The notes: a model not told the origin generated them from the letters alone. 64,000 bases of DNA from Natrialba aegyptia DSM 13077 (GCF_000337535.1 NZ_AOIP01000015.1:365890-429889), one strand, 5' to 3'. Positions 38,870 to 49,013 are shown, counted from the stretch's first letter. Made by a program: numbers and translations.

Positions 38870-39907
38870 ATGGAGGATCGACCGATTTCCACGAACAGGG
38901 GGACGACTCGACGATCGCTGCTTGCAGCAACCGGAATCGGAACGGCCACGGCGCTGGCTGGGTGCCTCGGCGGTGATGAGGGCGATGTCGAAGCAGGAAC
39001 CGTTCGAATGCGAACGTCTCAGTCGACGACGACGGCCTACTCTGCCAACGAGGGGATTGCAAAGGTCATCAGCGATAACAACGACGACCTCACCGTCGAA
39101 GCGCGGACGAGCGAAGGGACCGAAGCGAATCTCGGTGCTCTCAACAGTCAGGAGGCGGAAATGGTCTACATCCAGAACTGGTCGGCCCAGGACGTCCAGG
39201 AGGGTGCCGGTGACTTCGACCAGCTCGAGTTCGAGATGGCGCAGGTGTTTCACTTTTATGACCTGCCGTGGTTCTTCCTGTCGCCGGGTCTCGAATCGCT
39301 CTCGGGCATCGAGTCGGGGACGACGGTTTCGCCGACGCCGCGGGGTTCGGGGACAGCCCCTGCGCTCGAACGGGCACTCGACTATGCGACGGACGACTAC
39401 AATCGGACGAGCGTCGGGTACGGCGACCAAAGCGGGTCGCTTAACGAAGGCAGCCTCGATGTCGGTGTCGGGACGTACATGAACTTCAGTATCGTGCCCG
39501 GGTGGGTACAGGAGATGCTGAACTCCGCCGACCTGAACATTCTCGACGTGGACGACTCGACGCTCGAGGAGTGGGAGAACGACGGCCGCCTGCTCGTTCA
39601 GTCGTTCGGTGGCGACGAGATCGACGGCACTCAAAACGCTCCCGAGGAGGTTCACTGTCCGACCTTCGCGTACAACTTCGTCTCGCGAGCGGACCTCGAC
39701 TACGATACCGTTTACGACTTCCTCGAGACGATGCACGAGAATCGCAGCGCGCTCGAGGAATATAGCGCCGTCCTCGCTCGGCTCGACGACGAGGCGTTCT
39801 GGGTCGAGAACATGTACAGCGATGTTCCGTTCCACGCTGCCGCGGCGGACTTCTACGAGGAGATCGGCGTCTGGCAAGACGAGTTCGAACGGGCTGACGA
39901 ACCGTAA
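38870..39907 (+). CDS. TAXI family TRAP transporter solute-binding protein
   Basis: 345 aa. Tat signal TRRSLLAATGIGTATALAGC with lipobox Cys (LAGC) at about residue 33, so it is an exported lipoprotein anchored outside the membrane. The rest (about 45-340) is the TAXI fold: repeated TSQSTTTAYSANEG start, the strand with NLGALNSQEAEMVYIQN, and the C-terminal SDVPFHAAAADFYEE. Binds a carboxylate or amino-acid-like solute and hands it to the permease encoded 6 nt downstream. Ligand unknown; the locus suggests a mono- or dicarboxylate. Confidence 0.92.
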   Translation: MEDRPISTNRGTTRRSLLAATGIGTATALAGCLGGDEGDVEAGTVRMRTSQSTTTAYSANEGIAKVISDNNDDLTVEARTSEGTEANLGALNSQEAEMVYIQNWSAQDVQEGAGDFDQLEFEMAQVFHFYDLPWFFLSPGLESLSGIESGTTVSPTPRGSGTAPALERALDYATDDYNRTSVGYGDQSGSLNEGSLDVGVGTYMNFSIVPGWVQEMLNSADLNILDVDDSTLEEWENDGRLLVQSFGGDEIDGTQNAPEEVHCPTFAYNFVSRADLDYDTVYDFLETMHENRSALEEYSAVLARLDDEAFWVENMYSDVPFHAAAADFYEEIGVWQDEFERADEP

Positions 39908-39913
39908 CTCACG

Positions 39914-42130
39914 ATGACTACTAGTAGCCGCCTCTCCCGCCGTGCCCGACAGTCGCTCAGTGGAATCGGTCCGTTGGATGTCCTCACTGGGATCGTTTAC
40001 GTGCTGGGCTTGGCGTTAACGCTGTTGACTATCGGATACGCGATGAAAATCGCGTTCGCGATCCAAACCGACCTGTTCGCGGAGACCGACGAGTACGTGA
40101 ACGTTTTCCTCGGGCTCGGGTTGGCGCTGTACTACTTCGATTACGCTCGCACGCAGTACAGCGATTCCGCAACAGGCGACGATGCTGCGACCGCTCCTTC
40201 CGGGGATGACACGGCTCAGCCGGCCGATACCGCCGGCACTGGTCGAACTCTTCGGTCGCTCAAAACAGCGTACGCACGGGTTGATCCGATTATCGCCCTC
40301 TTACTCGGAGTGGCGGCGATCGGCGCAGTGCTTTACGTCCACACCAATTACGCTCGGTTGACCGAGTCGGCGCACCTCCTCGGATACAATACGACCGACC
40401 ATCTGGTCGGTGTCCTCTTGATCACGCTGGCGATCGACGCAACGCGACGGGCGTTCGGGAACGTCATCGCGGCCGTCGCCGTCCTCTCGATCGCCTACGC
40501 CCACACGGCGGTCGGGCCGAGCTTGCCGGGCCTGTTCTACCACACCGGAATGACCTGGGAAACGATCGCGGAAAACGGCGCGATCAGCGTCAGCGGCGTC
40601 TACGACGAGACCCTCATGCGGATCGGTTCGACGTGGGTCGCGATCTTCATCATGTTCGCCGGTATCGCCAAGGCCTACGGCCTGATGGATTTCGTCCTCG
40701 ACGTCGGTCGTGAACTCGGGACGAGTCTGCGGACGGGCGTCGTGCAGATTGCCGTCATCGCGAGCATGGTCATGGGATCGATTACAGGAAGCGCCGCAGC
40801 AAATACGGCGACGACTGGCAGTTTCACGATCCCGATGATGAAAGACCAGGGCGTTCGCGACGAGTTCGCCGCATCGATCGAGGCGGTCGCCTCCGCCGGT
40901 GGACAGATGTTGCCGCCCGTGATGGGCGTTGCGGCGTTCCTCATGGCCGACTTCACCGGCGTCAGCTACGTCGAAATCGTCCAGGCCGGCGTCGTCCCCG
41001 CGGCGCTGTTCTATCTCAGCGTCTGTATCGCGGTCCACTTCACGATCCTCAAGTTCGGCTGGGTCTCTCGGGACTTGTCGACGTTCGACTGGCGGGCGCT
41101 CGTCGGCGGTCTTCACTTTACGATCCCGATCGGCGTGCTCCTCGTCACGCTCGTCTACCTGCAGTACACGCCGCTTTCGGCCGGACTGTACACCATCATC
41201 ACGCTCGTCGGCGTGATGTACGTCCGAAATATCCTCGTCGGCGTCTTCGACGTGGGCGAGGAAGATATCACGCTCGAGATCGGAGAGACGAGTATTGCGG
41301 GAGACACGATCGGCTGGAACGTGCTCGCGACGACGAAGCAGACCCTAGACGGCCTCAAGCAGGGCGGCACCGAAATGGCACCGCTCGTCGGCGTCCTCGC
41401 CGCGATGGGGCTCATTATCGAACTGCTCGAGGGGACCGGCCTCACCCAGGGGATCGCGACGACGATTATCGGACTGGGCGACGGAGTCTCCCTCTTCGGA
41501 CTGGGAAGCGGGCTCTTCATCGTCCTCTTCCTCGCGATGGTCGCGAGCATCATGTTCGGTCTCGGAATGCCCACGCCGGCGGCGTACGTCCTCGTCGTCG
41601 TTCTGGTCACGCCCGGGATCATCGGTATGGGCGTGCCCCAGATCACGGCACACATGTTCGTGTTCTACTTCGCGATGCTCTCGGCGATCACGCCGCCGGT
41701 CGCGATTTCGGTCGCGATCGGCTCCCGGATCGCGGATTCGAGTTTCCTGCAGTCCTGCCTGCAAGCGCTCAAACTCGGTGCGCCCGGGTTCGTGATCCCC
41801 TACGCCTTCATCACGAATAACAGCCTTATCGACTGGTCCGGCGAAACGCTGATCGCGTTCCCCGTCGTGCTGGCGGGAACCATCGGGCTGATCGTCGCGA
41901 CCGTCGGCTTCGACGGGGCGCGGGATCTCTCGGTTCCGGTTCGCGGACTCTACACCGTCGCGGCGCTCTGTGCCATGTTCGGATCGGTCGCTCACATCGC
42001 GGTCCAGATCGTCGCCGCCGCCGCCATCGTCGGCGTGTTACTCCACGCCCGGTTCGTCGTCGGGTACGAAATTCCGGTCGAAACCGACACCGACACCGAA
42101 CCCGGCATCGACACGTCGACCGGGGACTGA
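39914..42130 (+). CDS. TRAP transporter fused permease (DctQM fusion)
   Basis: 738 aa. An N-terminal small-subunit part of about four TM segments (to about 190) is joined to a large DctM part with about 12 TM segments. GSITGSAAANTATTGSFTIP near residue 290-310 and GLGMPTPAAYVLVVVL near 548-563 are the substrate-site repeats of the TAXI-TRAP large subunit. Follows the TAXI gene by 6 nt, so the two form a complete secondary transporter driven by Na+ or H+. A polar linker at 83-112 is variable. Confidence 0.95.
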   Translation: MTTSSRLSRRARQSLSGIGPLDVLTGIVYVLGLALTLLTIGYAMKIAFAIQTDLFAETDEYVNVFLGLGLALYYFDYARTQYSDSATGDDAATAPSGDDTAQPADTAGTGRTLRSLKTAYARVDPIIALLLGVAAIGAVLYVHTNYARLTESAHLLGYNTTDHLVGVLLITLAIDATRRAFGNVIAAVAVLSIAYAHTAVGPSLPGLFYHTGMTWETIAENGAISVSGVYDETLMRIGSTWVAIFIMFAGIAKAYGLMDFVLDVGRELGTSLRTGVVQIAVIASMVMGSITGSAAANTATTGSFTIPMMKDQGVRDEFAASIEAVASAGGQMLPPVMGVAAFLMADFTGVSYVEIVQAGVVPAALFYLSVCIAVHFTILKFGWVSRDLSTFDWRALVGGLHFTIPIGVLLVTLVYLQYTPLSAGLYTIITLVGVMYVRNILVGVFDVGEEDITLEIGETSIAGDTIGWNVLATTKQTLDGLKQGGTEMAPLVGVLAAMGLIIELLEGTGLTQGIATTIIGLGDGVSLFGLGSGLFIVLFLAMVASIMFGLGMPTPAAYVLVVVLVTPGIIGMGVPQITAHMFVFYFAMLSAITPPVAISVAIGSRIADSSFLQSCLQALKLGAPGFVIPYAFITNNSLIDWSGETLIAFPVVLAGTIGLIVATVGFDGARDLSVPVRGLYTVAALCAMFGSVAHIAVQIVAAAAIVGVLLHARFVVGYEIPVETDTDTEPGIDTSTGD

Positions 42131-42239
42131 TCGGTCCCGTCAACCGACCCGCTCGGGCCCGCTCCTCGCGAACGACCGAAGTAACTGGGATAGAGAAGTA
42201 ATAACCCTTTTGTGGCCCTCAAACGACCCTACACAAAGT

Positions 42240-43811
42240 ATGACAACTCTCGTGAGAGACGTTGGCGAGACGGTCGAGTCGACCCCCGATGCTCCCGCGA
42301 TCGTCTACGACGGCCGGACGCTGACCTACGAGCAGTTCTGGACGCGCGCCGGGCGGTTCGCGACGGCGCTCGAAAACAACGGCATCGGCGAGAACGACCG
42401 CGTCGGCATCTATCTCCCGAATCTCCCCCAGTTCGTAACGGCGTTCTACGGGACGCTGCGCGCCGGCGGCATCGTCGTCCCGATGAACCCCCAGTACAAG
42501 GCCCGCGAAATCGGTCACCTGCTGGGCGACAGCGGCGCGAAAGCCGTCGTCTCGCTCGCGGACAACGTCTCCAACGTCGTCAACGTGCTCGACGATACCG
42601 ACGTCGAACAGGTCGTCAGCGTGGGTGGCGATGTCGACGGTGCGACCGCCTTCGACGAGTTCCTCGCGGACGAGACTAACGCGGTCGTCGACCGGGCCGA
42701 CGACGACGTGGCAGTCCAACCCTACACCTCGGGGACGACCGGGACCCCGAAGGGCGTCCTGCTCACGCATCAAAACATCCGCTGGACGACCAAGGCCAAC
42801 GCCGACGTACCCCACGGCGGCTTCCAGGCCTCGGACCGACTCGTCGGCACGCTGCCGCTCTTTCACATCTACGGCATGTCCGTCGTGATGAACGGCGCGA
42901 TGTACAGCGGCGGGGCCTACTACCCCGTTCCCGAATGGGACGCGACGACGGTGATGGACCTCATCGAGACTGAGGAACTCTCCATCATGTTCGGCGTCCC
43001 GGCGATGTTCAACGACATGATCAACCACTCCGACGCCGCGGCGTACGACCTCGATTCGCTTCGGTTCGTCAACTCCGGCGGCTCGAGTCTTCCGCGAGAC
43101 GTCCTCGAACGCTTCGAAGACCGCTTCGGCGTCGAACTCTACGAGGGCTACGGTCTCACGGAGACCAGCCCAGTCACCCACGCTAACCGCGAGGGCGCAC
43201 GCCGCAAGGGCAGCATCGGCACGCCGCTCGACGGCCCCGGCGACACGAGCGTCGACGCCAAGATCGTCACCGAGGATTTCGAGCCCGTCCCACGCGTCGA
43301 CGAAGGTCCGATCGACGAAGAGGAGGCGGATCTGCACGAAATCACCGGCGAACTCGTCATCTCCGGACCGAACGTGATGAAAGGCTACTACGAACTGCCC
43401 GAGGCGAACGACGAGGCCTTCACCGAGGAAGACGGCACGCGCTGGTTCCACACCGGCGACATCGGCTACTGGGACGAGGACGAGTTCTTCTTCGTCGTCG
43501 ACCGCGAGAAGCACATGATCGTCACCGGCGGCTACAACGTCTACCCGCGCGAGGTCGAAGAACTGCTCTTCGAACACGAGGACATCGCCGACGCCGCCGT
43601 GGTCGGCGTGCCGGACGAGCGCCGCGGAGAGACCGTCAAGGCGCTGGTCGTGCCGACGCCCGACGCCGACGCGACGCCCGAGGAGATCAAAGCCTACTGT
43701 CTCGAAAACCTCGCGGAGTACAAACACCCCCGCGAAGTCGGGTTCGTCGAGACCCTTCCGCGGACGACGACGGGAAAAGTCCAGAAGTTCAAGATCCGCG
43801 ACGGAGACTAG
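42240..43811 (+). CDS. Acyl-CoA synthetase (AMP-forming, long-chain-type)
   Basis: 523 aa. Activates a carboxylic acid with ATP and CoA. P-loop YTSGTTGTPKG, GYGLTETSP, the hinge YWDEDEFFFVVDREKHMI, and the C-terminal TGKVQKFK with the catalytic Lys. Length and order match FadD-like ligases. It follows the TRAP genes and precedes an acyl-CoA dehydrogenase, so it probably activates the imported acid. A TAATAACCC box lies 32-42 nt upstream. Confidence 0.93.
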   Translation: MTTLVRDVGETVESTPDAPAIVYDGRTLTYEQFWTRAGRFATALENNGIGENDRVGIYLPNLPQFVTAFYGTLRAGGIVVPMNPQYKAREIGHLLGDSGAKAVVSLADNVSNVVNVLDDTDVEQVVSVGGDVDGATAFDEFLADETNAVVDRADDDVAVQPYTSGTTGTPKGVLLTHQNIRWTTKANADVPHGGFQASDRLVGTLPLFHIYGMSVVMNGAMYSGGAYYPVPEWDATTVMDLIETEELSIMFGVPAMFNDMINHSDAAAYDLDSLRFVNSGGSSLPRDVLERFEDRFGVELYEGYGLTETSPVTHANREGARRKGSIGTPLDGPGDTSVDAKIVTEDFEPVPRVDEGPIDEEEADLHEITGELVISGPNVMKGYYELPEANDEAFTEEDGTRWFHTGDIGYWDEDEFFFVVDREKHMIVTGGYNVYPREVEELLFEHEDIADAAVVGVPDERRGETVKALVVPTPDADATPEEIKAYCLENLAEYKHPREVGFVETLPRTTTGKVQKFKIRDGD

Positions 43812-43998
43812 CCGCCTCGCGACTACTCGCCTCGCGACGACCGCGCTGAACTCGAGTTGCCGACCGTTCGCCTGTGGCACCGTCAGTTACGAGTATATGA
43901 CAACGGAGTTAGTTTACAACGGTTGCTTATCGACACCAATCGTTTGCAGCGTTTGAGATCATCGAAGCTATTTTGTGACTCGCCGGTGAGCATCGGAT

Positions 43999-45138
43999 AT
44001 GGCTTTCAGTCTATCCGACGAGCACGAGGCGATTCGTGAGGCCGTTCGCGAGTTCGGCGAGAACGAGATGAAGCCGGTCGCAGAAGAGTACGACCGCGAG
44101 GGGAAGTACCCGCTCGAACTGCGCGAGAAGGCCGCCGAGTACGATTTCGTCGCGCCGGGCATCCCGATCGAGTACGGCGGGGCCGGCATGGACAAGATCT
44201 CGAGTACGATCGTCACGGAAGAACTCTGGCGCGCCGACCCGGGTATCGGCTCGGCCGTCGGTTCCGCCGGCTTCGGGACGAACATGATCGTCGAGTTCGG
44301 CGACGAGTGGATGAAAGAGGAGTGGCTCCCGAAGATCGCGGGCGGGGAGATAGCCTCCTGTTCGATGATTTCCGAACCCGCACACGGGTCGAACGTTGCG
44401 GGTATCGAGACGGTGGCTGAGAAGGACGGCGACGAGTTCGTCCTGAACGGGAACAAGATGTGGATCACGAACGGCACGGTCGCCGATATCGGCGTTCTGA
44501 TGGCCAAAACCAGTCCTGACGAGGGCCACCGCGGGATCACCGCGTTCCTCGTGCCGATGGATTCCGACGGCATCTCGACGGACAAGATCGACAACAAACT
44601 CGGCATCCGCGCCTCAGATCTCGCGGAGGTCGTCGTCGACGACGTCCGCGTTTCGGAAGAGAACGTCATCGGCGAGGTCGACGAGGGCTTCTACCAGCTC
44701 ATGGAGTTCTTCGCCTCCGGCCGGACGAGCGTCGCCTCCCAGGCGGTCGGTGCCGCACAGGGCGCGCTCGACGCCGCGATCGAATACGCCGGCGAGCGCG
44801 AGCAGTTCGGCCAGAAGATCAAGGACTTCCAGGCCATCGAACACAAGCTCGCCGAGATGGCGACCCGCGTCGAAGCGGCGCGCTCGCTGACCTACCGGGC
44901 CGCGACGGAAGTCGAGCAGAACAACCAGGACATCGCCGCGCAGTTCTCGAGCATGGCGAAGCTGTTCGCCAGCGAGATCGCGGTCGAGGTCGCCGACGAG
45001 GGCATCCAGGTCCACGGTGGGTCGGGCTACGTCACGGACTACCCCGCAGAGCGTTACTACCGCGACGCCCGCATCACGAAGATCTACGAGGGAACGAGCG
45101 AGATCCAGAAGAACATCATCGCAGATCAGTTGCTGTAG
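43999..45138 (+). CDS. Acyl-CoA dehydrogenase (short/medium chain type)
   Basis: 379 aa. FAD enzyme introducing the first double bond in beta-oxidation. SMISEPAHGSNVAG and KMWITNGTVAD hold the FAD contacts, and IYEGTSEIQ gives catalytic Glu364 in the position of short- and medium-chain dehydrogenases. QVHGGSGYVTDYPAER precedes it. CTATTTTGTG at 43968-43977 is a TATA-like box for the start at 43999. Confidence 0.94.
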   Translation: MAFSLSDEHEAIREAVREFGENEMKPVAEEYDREGKYPLELREKAAEYDFVAPGIPIEYGGAGMDKISSTIVTEELWRADPGIGSAVGSAGFGTNMIVEFGDEWMKEEWLPKIAGGEIASCSMISEPAHGSNVAGIETVAEKDGDEFVLNGNKMWITNGTVADIGVLMAKTSPDEGHRGITAFLVPMDSDGISTDKIDNKLGIRASDLAEVVVDDVRVSEENVIGEVDEGFYQLMEFFASGRTSVASQAVGAAQGALDAAIEYAGEREQFGQKIKDFQAIEHKLAEMATRVEAARSLTYRAATEVEQNNQDIAAQFSSMAKLFASEIAVEVADEGIQVHGGSGYVTDYPAERYYRDARITKIYEGTSEIQKNIIADQLL

Positions 45139-45195
45139 ACGGTTTTTCGCTCCGTTTGCTTCGTTCTCCTCGGTTCTTTGTGTTCTCCGTTTTCG

Positions 45196-46338
45196 TCAGG
45201 GCGCAGGAACGCTGAACTCGACCGCAGCCCCCTGTCCGTAGCCGACGCACATCGTCGACAGGCCGAGCCCGCCGCCGCGCTTTCTGAGTTCGTGAATCAA
45301 CGTCACGGGCAGTCGCGCGCCCGACGCGCCGAGGGGGTGGCCAAGCGCGATCGCGCCGCCGTTGACGTTGAACTCGTCGTCGTCGAAACCCAACTCCTCC
45401 TGGCAGTAACGCGTCTGGCTGGCGAAGGCCTCGTTGAGTTCGACGAGGTCGTAGTCGGCCGCCGAGCGGCCGTTTCGCTCCCAGATGCCCCGGACCGCCG
45501 GCACCGGACCGATGCCCATCACTTCGGGGTCGACGCCCGCAACCTCGTGGTCGCCGACCTCGGCCATGATCTCCAGGCCGTGGTCTTCGGCGAACGCGCG
45601 GCTCGTGAGCATGACAGCGGCCGCGCCGTCGGAGATCTGGGAAGCGTTGGCGGCGGTGACGGTACCGCCTTCCTCGAAAGCGGGCGGCAGCCCCGAGATC
45701 GTCTCTCGGGTCGTACCGGGACGGAGCCCTTCATCCTCCTCGACGACCTGCTCTCCGGTATCGATCGGAACGATCTCGTCGTCGAAGCGACCCGCTTCGC
45801 TCGCCTCGCAGGCGCGTTGCTGGCTGCGAGCGCCGTAGGCGTCTTGCTCCTCGCGGCTGATGTCGTATCGGCGAGCGACGGTTTCCGCGGTCTGGCCCAT
45901 CTGGAGATCCGCGGCGTCGTACTGGGCTGCAATGGCGTCGTAGGACCCGATTCCCTTCCGGCGCTCGTTGCGGGTCATGTTCTCGACGCCGCCGGCGACG
46001 ATGACCTCGCGCTGGCCGGCCCGGATGGCGTCGCTCGCGCTCATGATCGCCTCGGCCGAGGAGGCACAAAGCCGGTCGATGGTGGTTCCCGGCACGCTCT
46101 CGCCCAGGTCCGAAGCGAGGGCGATCACGCGGGCGAGGTTGTTGCTCTGCTCGTCGACCTGCTTCGCACAGCCCCACCGGATGTCGTCGACGTCGTCACC
46201 CGCGAGCCCGGTGCGCTCGAGCATCGTATCGACCAGCGGCACCGAGAGTTCGGCGCTACCGGTGTCGGCGAAGACACCGCCCTGTTTACCCTGTGGCGTC
46301 CTGACTGCTTGTACGACTACTGGTGGGGTGTCGCTCAT
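45196..46338 (-). CDS. Thiolase (acetyl-CoA C-acyltransferase)
   Basis: 380 aa. Catalytic Cys91 (DRLCASS), His334 ([10 protein letters not shown]) and Cys364 ([10 protein letters not shown]) are all present, so a working degradative or biosynthetic thiolase. Ends beta-oxidation by cleaving 3-oxoacyl-CoA. It diverges from the 3-hydroxyacyl-CoA dehydrogenase gene across 134 nt that contain an ACACC-ctttc-GGTGT dyad at 46415-46429, which may coordinate the two directions. Confidence 0.95.
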   Translation of the reverse strand: MSDTPPVVVQAVRTPQGKQGGVFADTGSAELSVPLVDTMLERTGLAGDDVDDIRWGCAKQVDEQSNNLARVIALASDLGESVPGTTIDRLCASSAEAIMSASDAIRAGQREVIVAGGVENMTRNERRKGIGSYDAIAAQYDAADLQMGQTAETVARRYDISREEQDAYGARSQQRACEASEAGRFDDEIVPIDTGEQVVEEDEGLRPGTTRETISGLPPAFEEGGTVTAANASQISDGAAAVMLTSRAFAEDHGLEIMAEVGDHEVAGVDPEVMGIGPVPAVRGIWERNGRSAADYDLVELNEAFASQTRYCQEELGFDDDEFNVNGGAIALGHPLGASGARLPVTLIHELRKRGGGLGLSTMCVGYGQGAAVEFSVPAP

Positions 46339-46472
46339 CGGTTGTCACAGGGTTTCAGGGGGAGGGGTAAAGTCGCTCCGTTCTCGGCGAGATCCTCTCG
46401 CCCGGCCGCTGTCTACACCCTTTCGGTGTGTGAACAGGAACGCTTTTGATCAATTCCTGTGTGGGTTTGACC

Positions 46473-47363
46473 ATGCAAGTCACAGTGCTCGGAGCCGGGA
46501 GCATGGGCCACGGAATCGCACAGGTCTCGGCGATGGCGGGCTACGATGTCGTCCTTCGGGACATCGAGTCCGAACTCGTCGAGAAGGGTCTCGAAGGAAT
46601 CCGCGAGAACCTTCAGGGCGGCGTCGACCGGGACAAGGTCACCGAAGACGAAATGGAAGCGACGCTCGGACGCGTCGAGGGCACGACCGACCTCGCCGCG
46701 GCCGTCGCCGACGCCGAACTCGTCGTCGAAGCCGTCCCCGAGGATATGGATCTAAAGCAGGACGTGCTCTCGGCGGCGGAAGCCGAAACCGGCGAGGAGA
46801 CGGTGATCGCCTCGAACACCTCCTCGCTCTCGGTGACCGAGATGGCGAGCGCGCTCGACCGACCCGAGCGCGTCGTCGGCCTGCACTTTTTCAACCCGCC
46901 GCACCTGATGGACCTGGTCGAGATCGTGATCGCCGAACAGACCGACGACCGAACTGAAGCGTTCGCCGTCGACTACGTCCGCGAGATCGACAAGGAGGAC
47001 GTGGTCGTCCGCGACAGCGCCGGCTTCGCCACCTCGCGACTCGGTCTCGTGACTGGACTCGAGGCCATCCGAATGGTCGAGGAAGGCGTCGCCAGCCCCG
47101 CAGATATCGACGAAGCGATGAAACTCGGCTACGGCTACCCCATGGGCCCGATCGAACTCGGCGACCACGTCGGACTGGACGTGCGCCTGCACATCGCCGA
47201 ACACCTCCGCGAGGAACTCGGCGAGCGGTTCAAGCCACCGCAGGCGCTGCGCCGGAAGGTCCGCGCGGGCAACCTCGGCAAGAAATCCGGCGAAGGCTTC
47301 TACGTCTGGGAGGACGGCGAACGCGCCGGCATGAGCGGTGACTGGGGTGAAGACGATGCGTGA
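46473..47363 (+). CDS. 3-hydroxyacyl-CoA dehydrogenase
   Basis: 296 aa. NAD motif LGAGSMGHG (6-14), catalytic His138 and Glu150 (LHFFNPPHLMDLVE), Asn of the NTSSL segment, and the C-terminal helical domain with GYPMGPIEL. The family half-size form, without a fused hydratase. TTTTGAT at 46444-46450 puts a leaderless start at 46473. Its last 8 nt overlap the enoyl-CoA hydratase gene, and the two act on the same intermediate. Confidence 0.95.
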   Translation: MQVTVLGAGSMGHGIAQVSAMAGYDVVLRDIESELVEKGLEGIRENLQGGVDRDKVTEDEMEATLGRVEGTTDLAAAVADAELVVEAVPEDMDLKQDVLSAAEAETGEETVIASNTSSLSVTEMASALDRPERVVGLHFFNPPHLMDLVEIVIAEQTDDRTEAFAVDYVREIDKEDVVVRDSAGFATSRLGLVTGLEAIRMVEEGVASPADIDEAMKLGYGYPMGPIELGDHVGLDVRLHIAEHLREELGERFKPPQALRRKVRAGNLGKKSGEGFYVWEDGERAGMSGDWGEDDA

Positions 47364-48177
47364 GGACGACCTCGCCGCACTCGATACCGAACTCGAACTG
47401 GTCTCCGTCTCGGTCGGCGAGCACGCCGAGAAGGTCGGAACGATCGCCATCGAACGTCCCGACGCCCGGAACGCACTCAACGGCCAGGTCCGAACCGAAC
47501 TGAAAGAAGCCGTCGCCGCCGCGGAAGCGGACGACGCGGTGCGCGTGCTCGTCCTCACCGGCGGCGAGGGTTCGGGCGCGTTCGTCGCCGGCGCGGACGT
47601 CACCGAGTTCAAAGATCGCGGCCTCGTCGAGCAGCGCGAAGCCAGCGAGCGCCCGCGGGTCTACGAGAGCGTCGATGACGCGTCGATCCCCGTCATCGCG
47701 CGGATCAACGGCCACGCCCTCGGCGGCGGTTGTGAACTCGCACAGGCCTGCGACGTTCGTATTGCAGCGGCGGGGTCGAAGCTCGGCCAGCCCGAGATCA
47801 ACCTCGGCCTCATTCCGGGCGGCGGCGGCACCCAGCGGCTCGCCCGCCTCGTCGGCGAGGGCCAGGCGATGCGGCTGATTCTCTCCGGTGAACTCATCGA
47901 CGCCGCGGAGGCGAAGGAAATCGGCCTCGTGGATCAATGCTACGAGGAAGAGGAACTGGACGACGGCGTCTATGAACTCGCGAGTTCAATGGCCGCGAAG
48001 AGTCCGATTGCACTCGAGTTCGCCAAGAACGCGGTGAAGGCGAGTTCGCGGATGGGACTCGAGGAGGGGATCGAGTACGAATCGGAGCTGTTCGTCCAGT
48101 TGTTTGCGACCGAAGACAAAGATGAAGGAATCGGGGCGTTCCTCGAGAGTCGCGACCCGGAGTTCACGGGCGAGTAG
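47356..48177 (+). CDS. Enoyl-CoA hydratase/isomerase
   Basis: 273 aa. Crotonase fold with oxyanion hole GAFVAGADVTEF, and the two catalytic acids Glu127 (GGGCELA) and Glu147 (GQPEINLGLIPGGGGTQRL), which mark a true hydratase. Start ATG at 47356 lies within the end of the preceding gene, with a GGGGTGA run at 47344-47350 as Shine-Dalgarno-like signal. Translationally coupled to the dehydrogenase. Confidence 0.94.
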   Translation: MREDDLAALDTELELVSVSVGEHAEKVGTIAIERPDARNALNGQVRTELKEAVAAAEADDAVRVLVLTGGEGSGAFVAGADVTEFKDRGLVEQREASERPRVYESVDDASIPVIARINGHALGGGCELAQACDVRIAAAGSKLGQPEINLGLIPGGGGTQRLARLVGEGQAMRLILSGELIDAAEAKEIGLVDQCYEEEELDDGVYELASSMAAKSPIALEFAKNAVKASSRMGLEEGIEYESELFVQLFATEDKDEGIGAFLESRDPEFTGE

Positions 48178-48731
48178 TACATCGACGCAACTAGTTCGGT
48201 AAGTGAGTGGAACGTAATCTAATCGGGAATGAGATATTTTAGTTCATCCATTTGATTTCGACTGGAAGTGGGGAACTGATGCGCTGTCGGTTCTGGGGAC
48301 GGCGCTATCGAGACCCAAGAGACCGGGAGTAGACCGGCGAATGGGCGCAATTGAACACAGTGTAAATTCTGCTTGAGCGTGCCAATAGTGGTACAGTAGT
48401 TGTTTCACTGAGTTCCAGTATCGGGAATCCACGCAAAACCATAGTGAGCGAACATATGATCGGAGATGGTAGATCTACGGGAGAACGCTAGTGCGGAAGT
48501 GATCTGTTCGGCCGCTCGCTTCGCGCGGCGATGCTGCCCGAGCGATTCGTGGTACCACCGGTCTCACCGTGCCCGAAACCGCTTCGGGCACATACCGACG
48601 CGACAAGGGGCACATCCGGGGAGTATCCCCGTTCCGTGGCCGAGCAGAGACTTGGGATATTTCGAATCGCTCGGCGTCATAGCGGCTTATTCGCTGTATA
48701 ATAAACCCAGAATAGCCACGATGAACGATCG
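48178..48731. other. Intergenic region with a strong hairpin and a TATA box
   Basis: About 550 bp with no gene I can support. It contains GTGCCCGAA-accgc-TTCGGGCAC (48569-48591), a 9-bp perfect stem with a 5-nt loop, and at the right end TATAATAAA (48697-48705), which is 27-35 nt before the ATG at 48732. AT-rich patches at 48180-48250 and 48650-48710. Possible decayed sequence; nothing recognised. Confidence 0.45.
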
Positions 48732-49013
48732 ATGAATCTGCTCTGTCGGTCGTCACTCTCTCCACGTCAGCGGTCGAACGCGCGGACGAGTTCTCCGACA
48801 GAACAGCGTGATCACGGGTCTCTTTTCGCCGCCATCGACGGGCGCTCGATCGTCGCTGCGTGCCTTCGGGACGCCGGCACCGTAGTGGCATCACTGGTGG
48901 CGTCGACGTCGAAAGTCGTGGGCGAGTGCACGCTGGGAGTCGGGGCGCCGGATGGGTCGGTCACCGTCGAGTCGGACGACACCGAATCGCGACGATTGCA
49001 CCAGAACGCATGA
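48732..49013 (+). CDS. Possible small protein coupled to the flippase gene
   Basis: 93 aa, not recognised. The start lies 27-35 nt after a good TATA box (48697-48705), and its stop overlaps the flippase start as ATGA (49010-49013), a classic coupling arrangement. The first third is basic and odd, while the rest (SLFAAIDGRSIVAACLRDAG onward) has GC3-rich, halophile-like codons. It could instead be untranslated leader. Confidence 0.4.
   Translation: MNLLCRSSLSPRQRSNARTSSPTEQRDHGSLFAAIDGRSIVAACLRDAGTVVASLVASTSKVVGECTLGVGAPDGSVTVESDDTESRRLHQNA

Noticed and set aside
42219..43880. 553-codon minus-strand frame opposite the acyl-CoA ligase
   Set aside because: Shadow of a ligase gene that has every AMP-binding motif.
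48244..48432. 62-codon minus-strand frame after the enoyl-CoA hydratase
   Set aside because: No promoter, no family signature and mixed codon use; could be a decayed fragment but cannot be supported.
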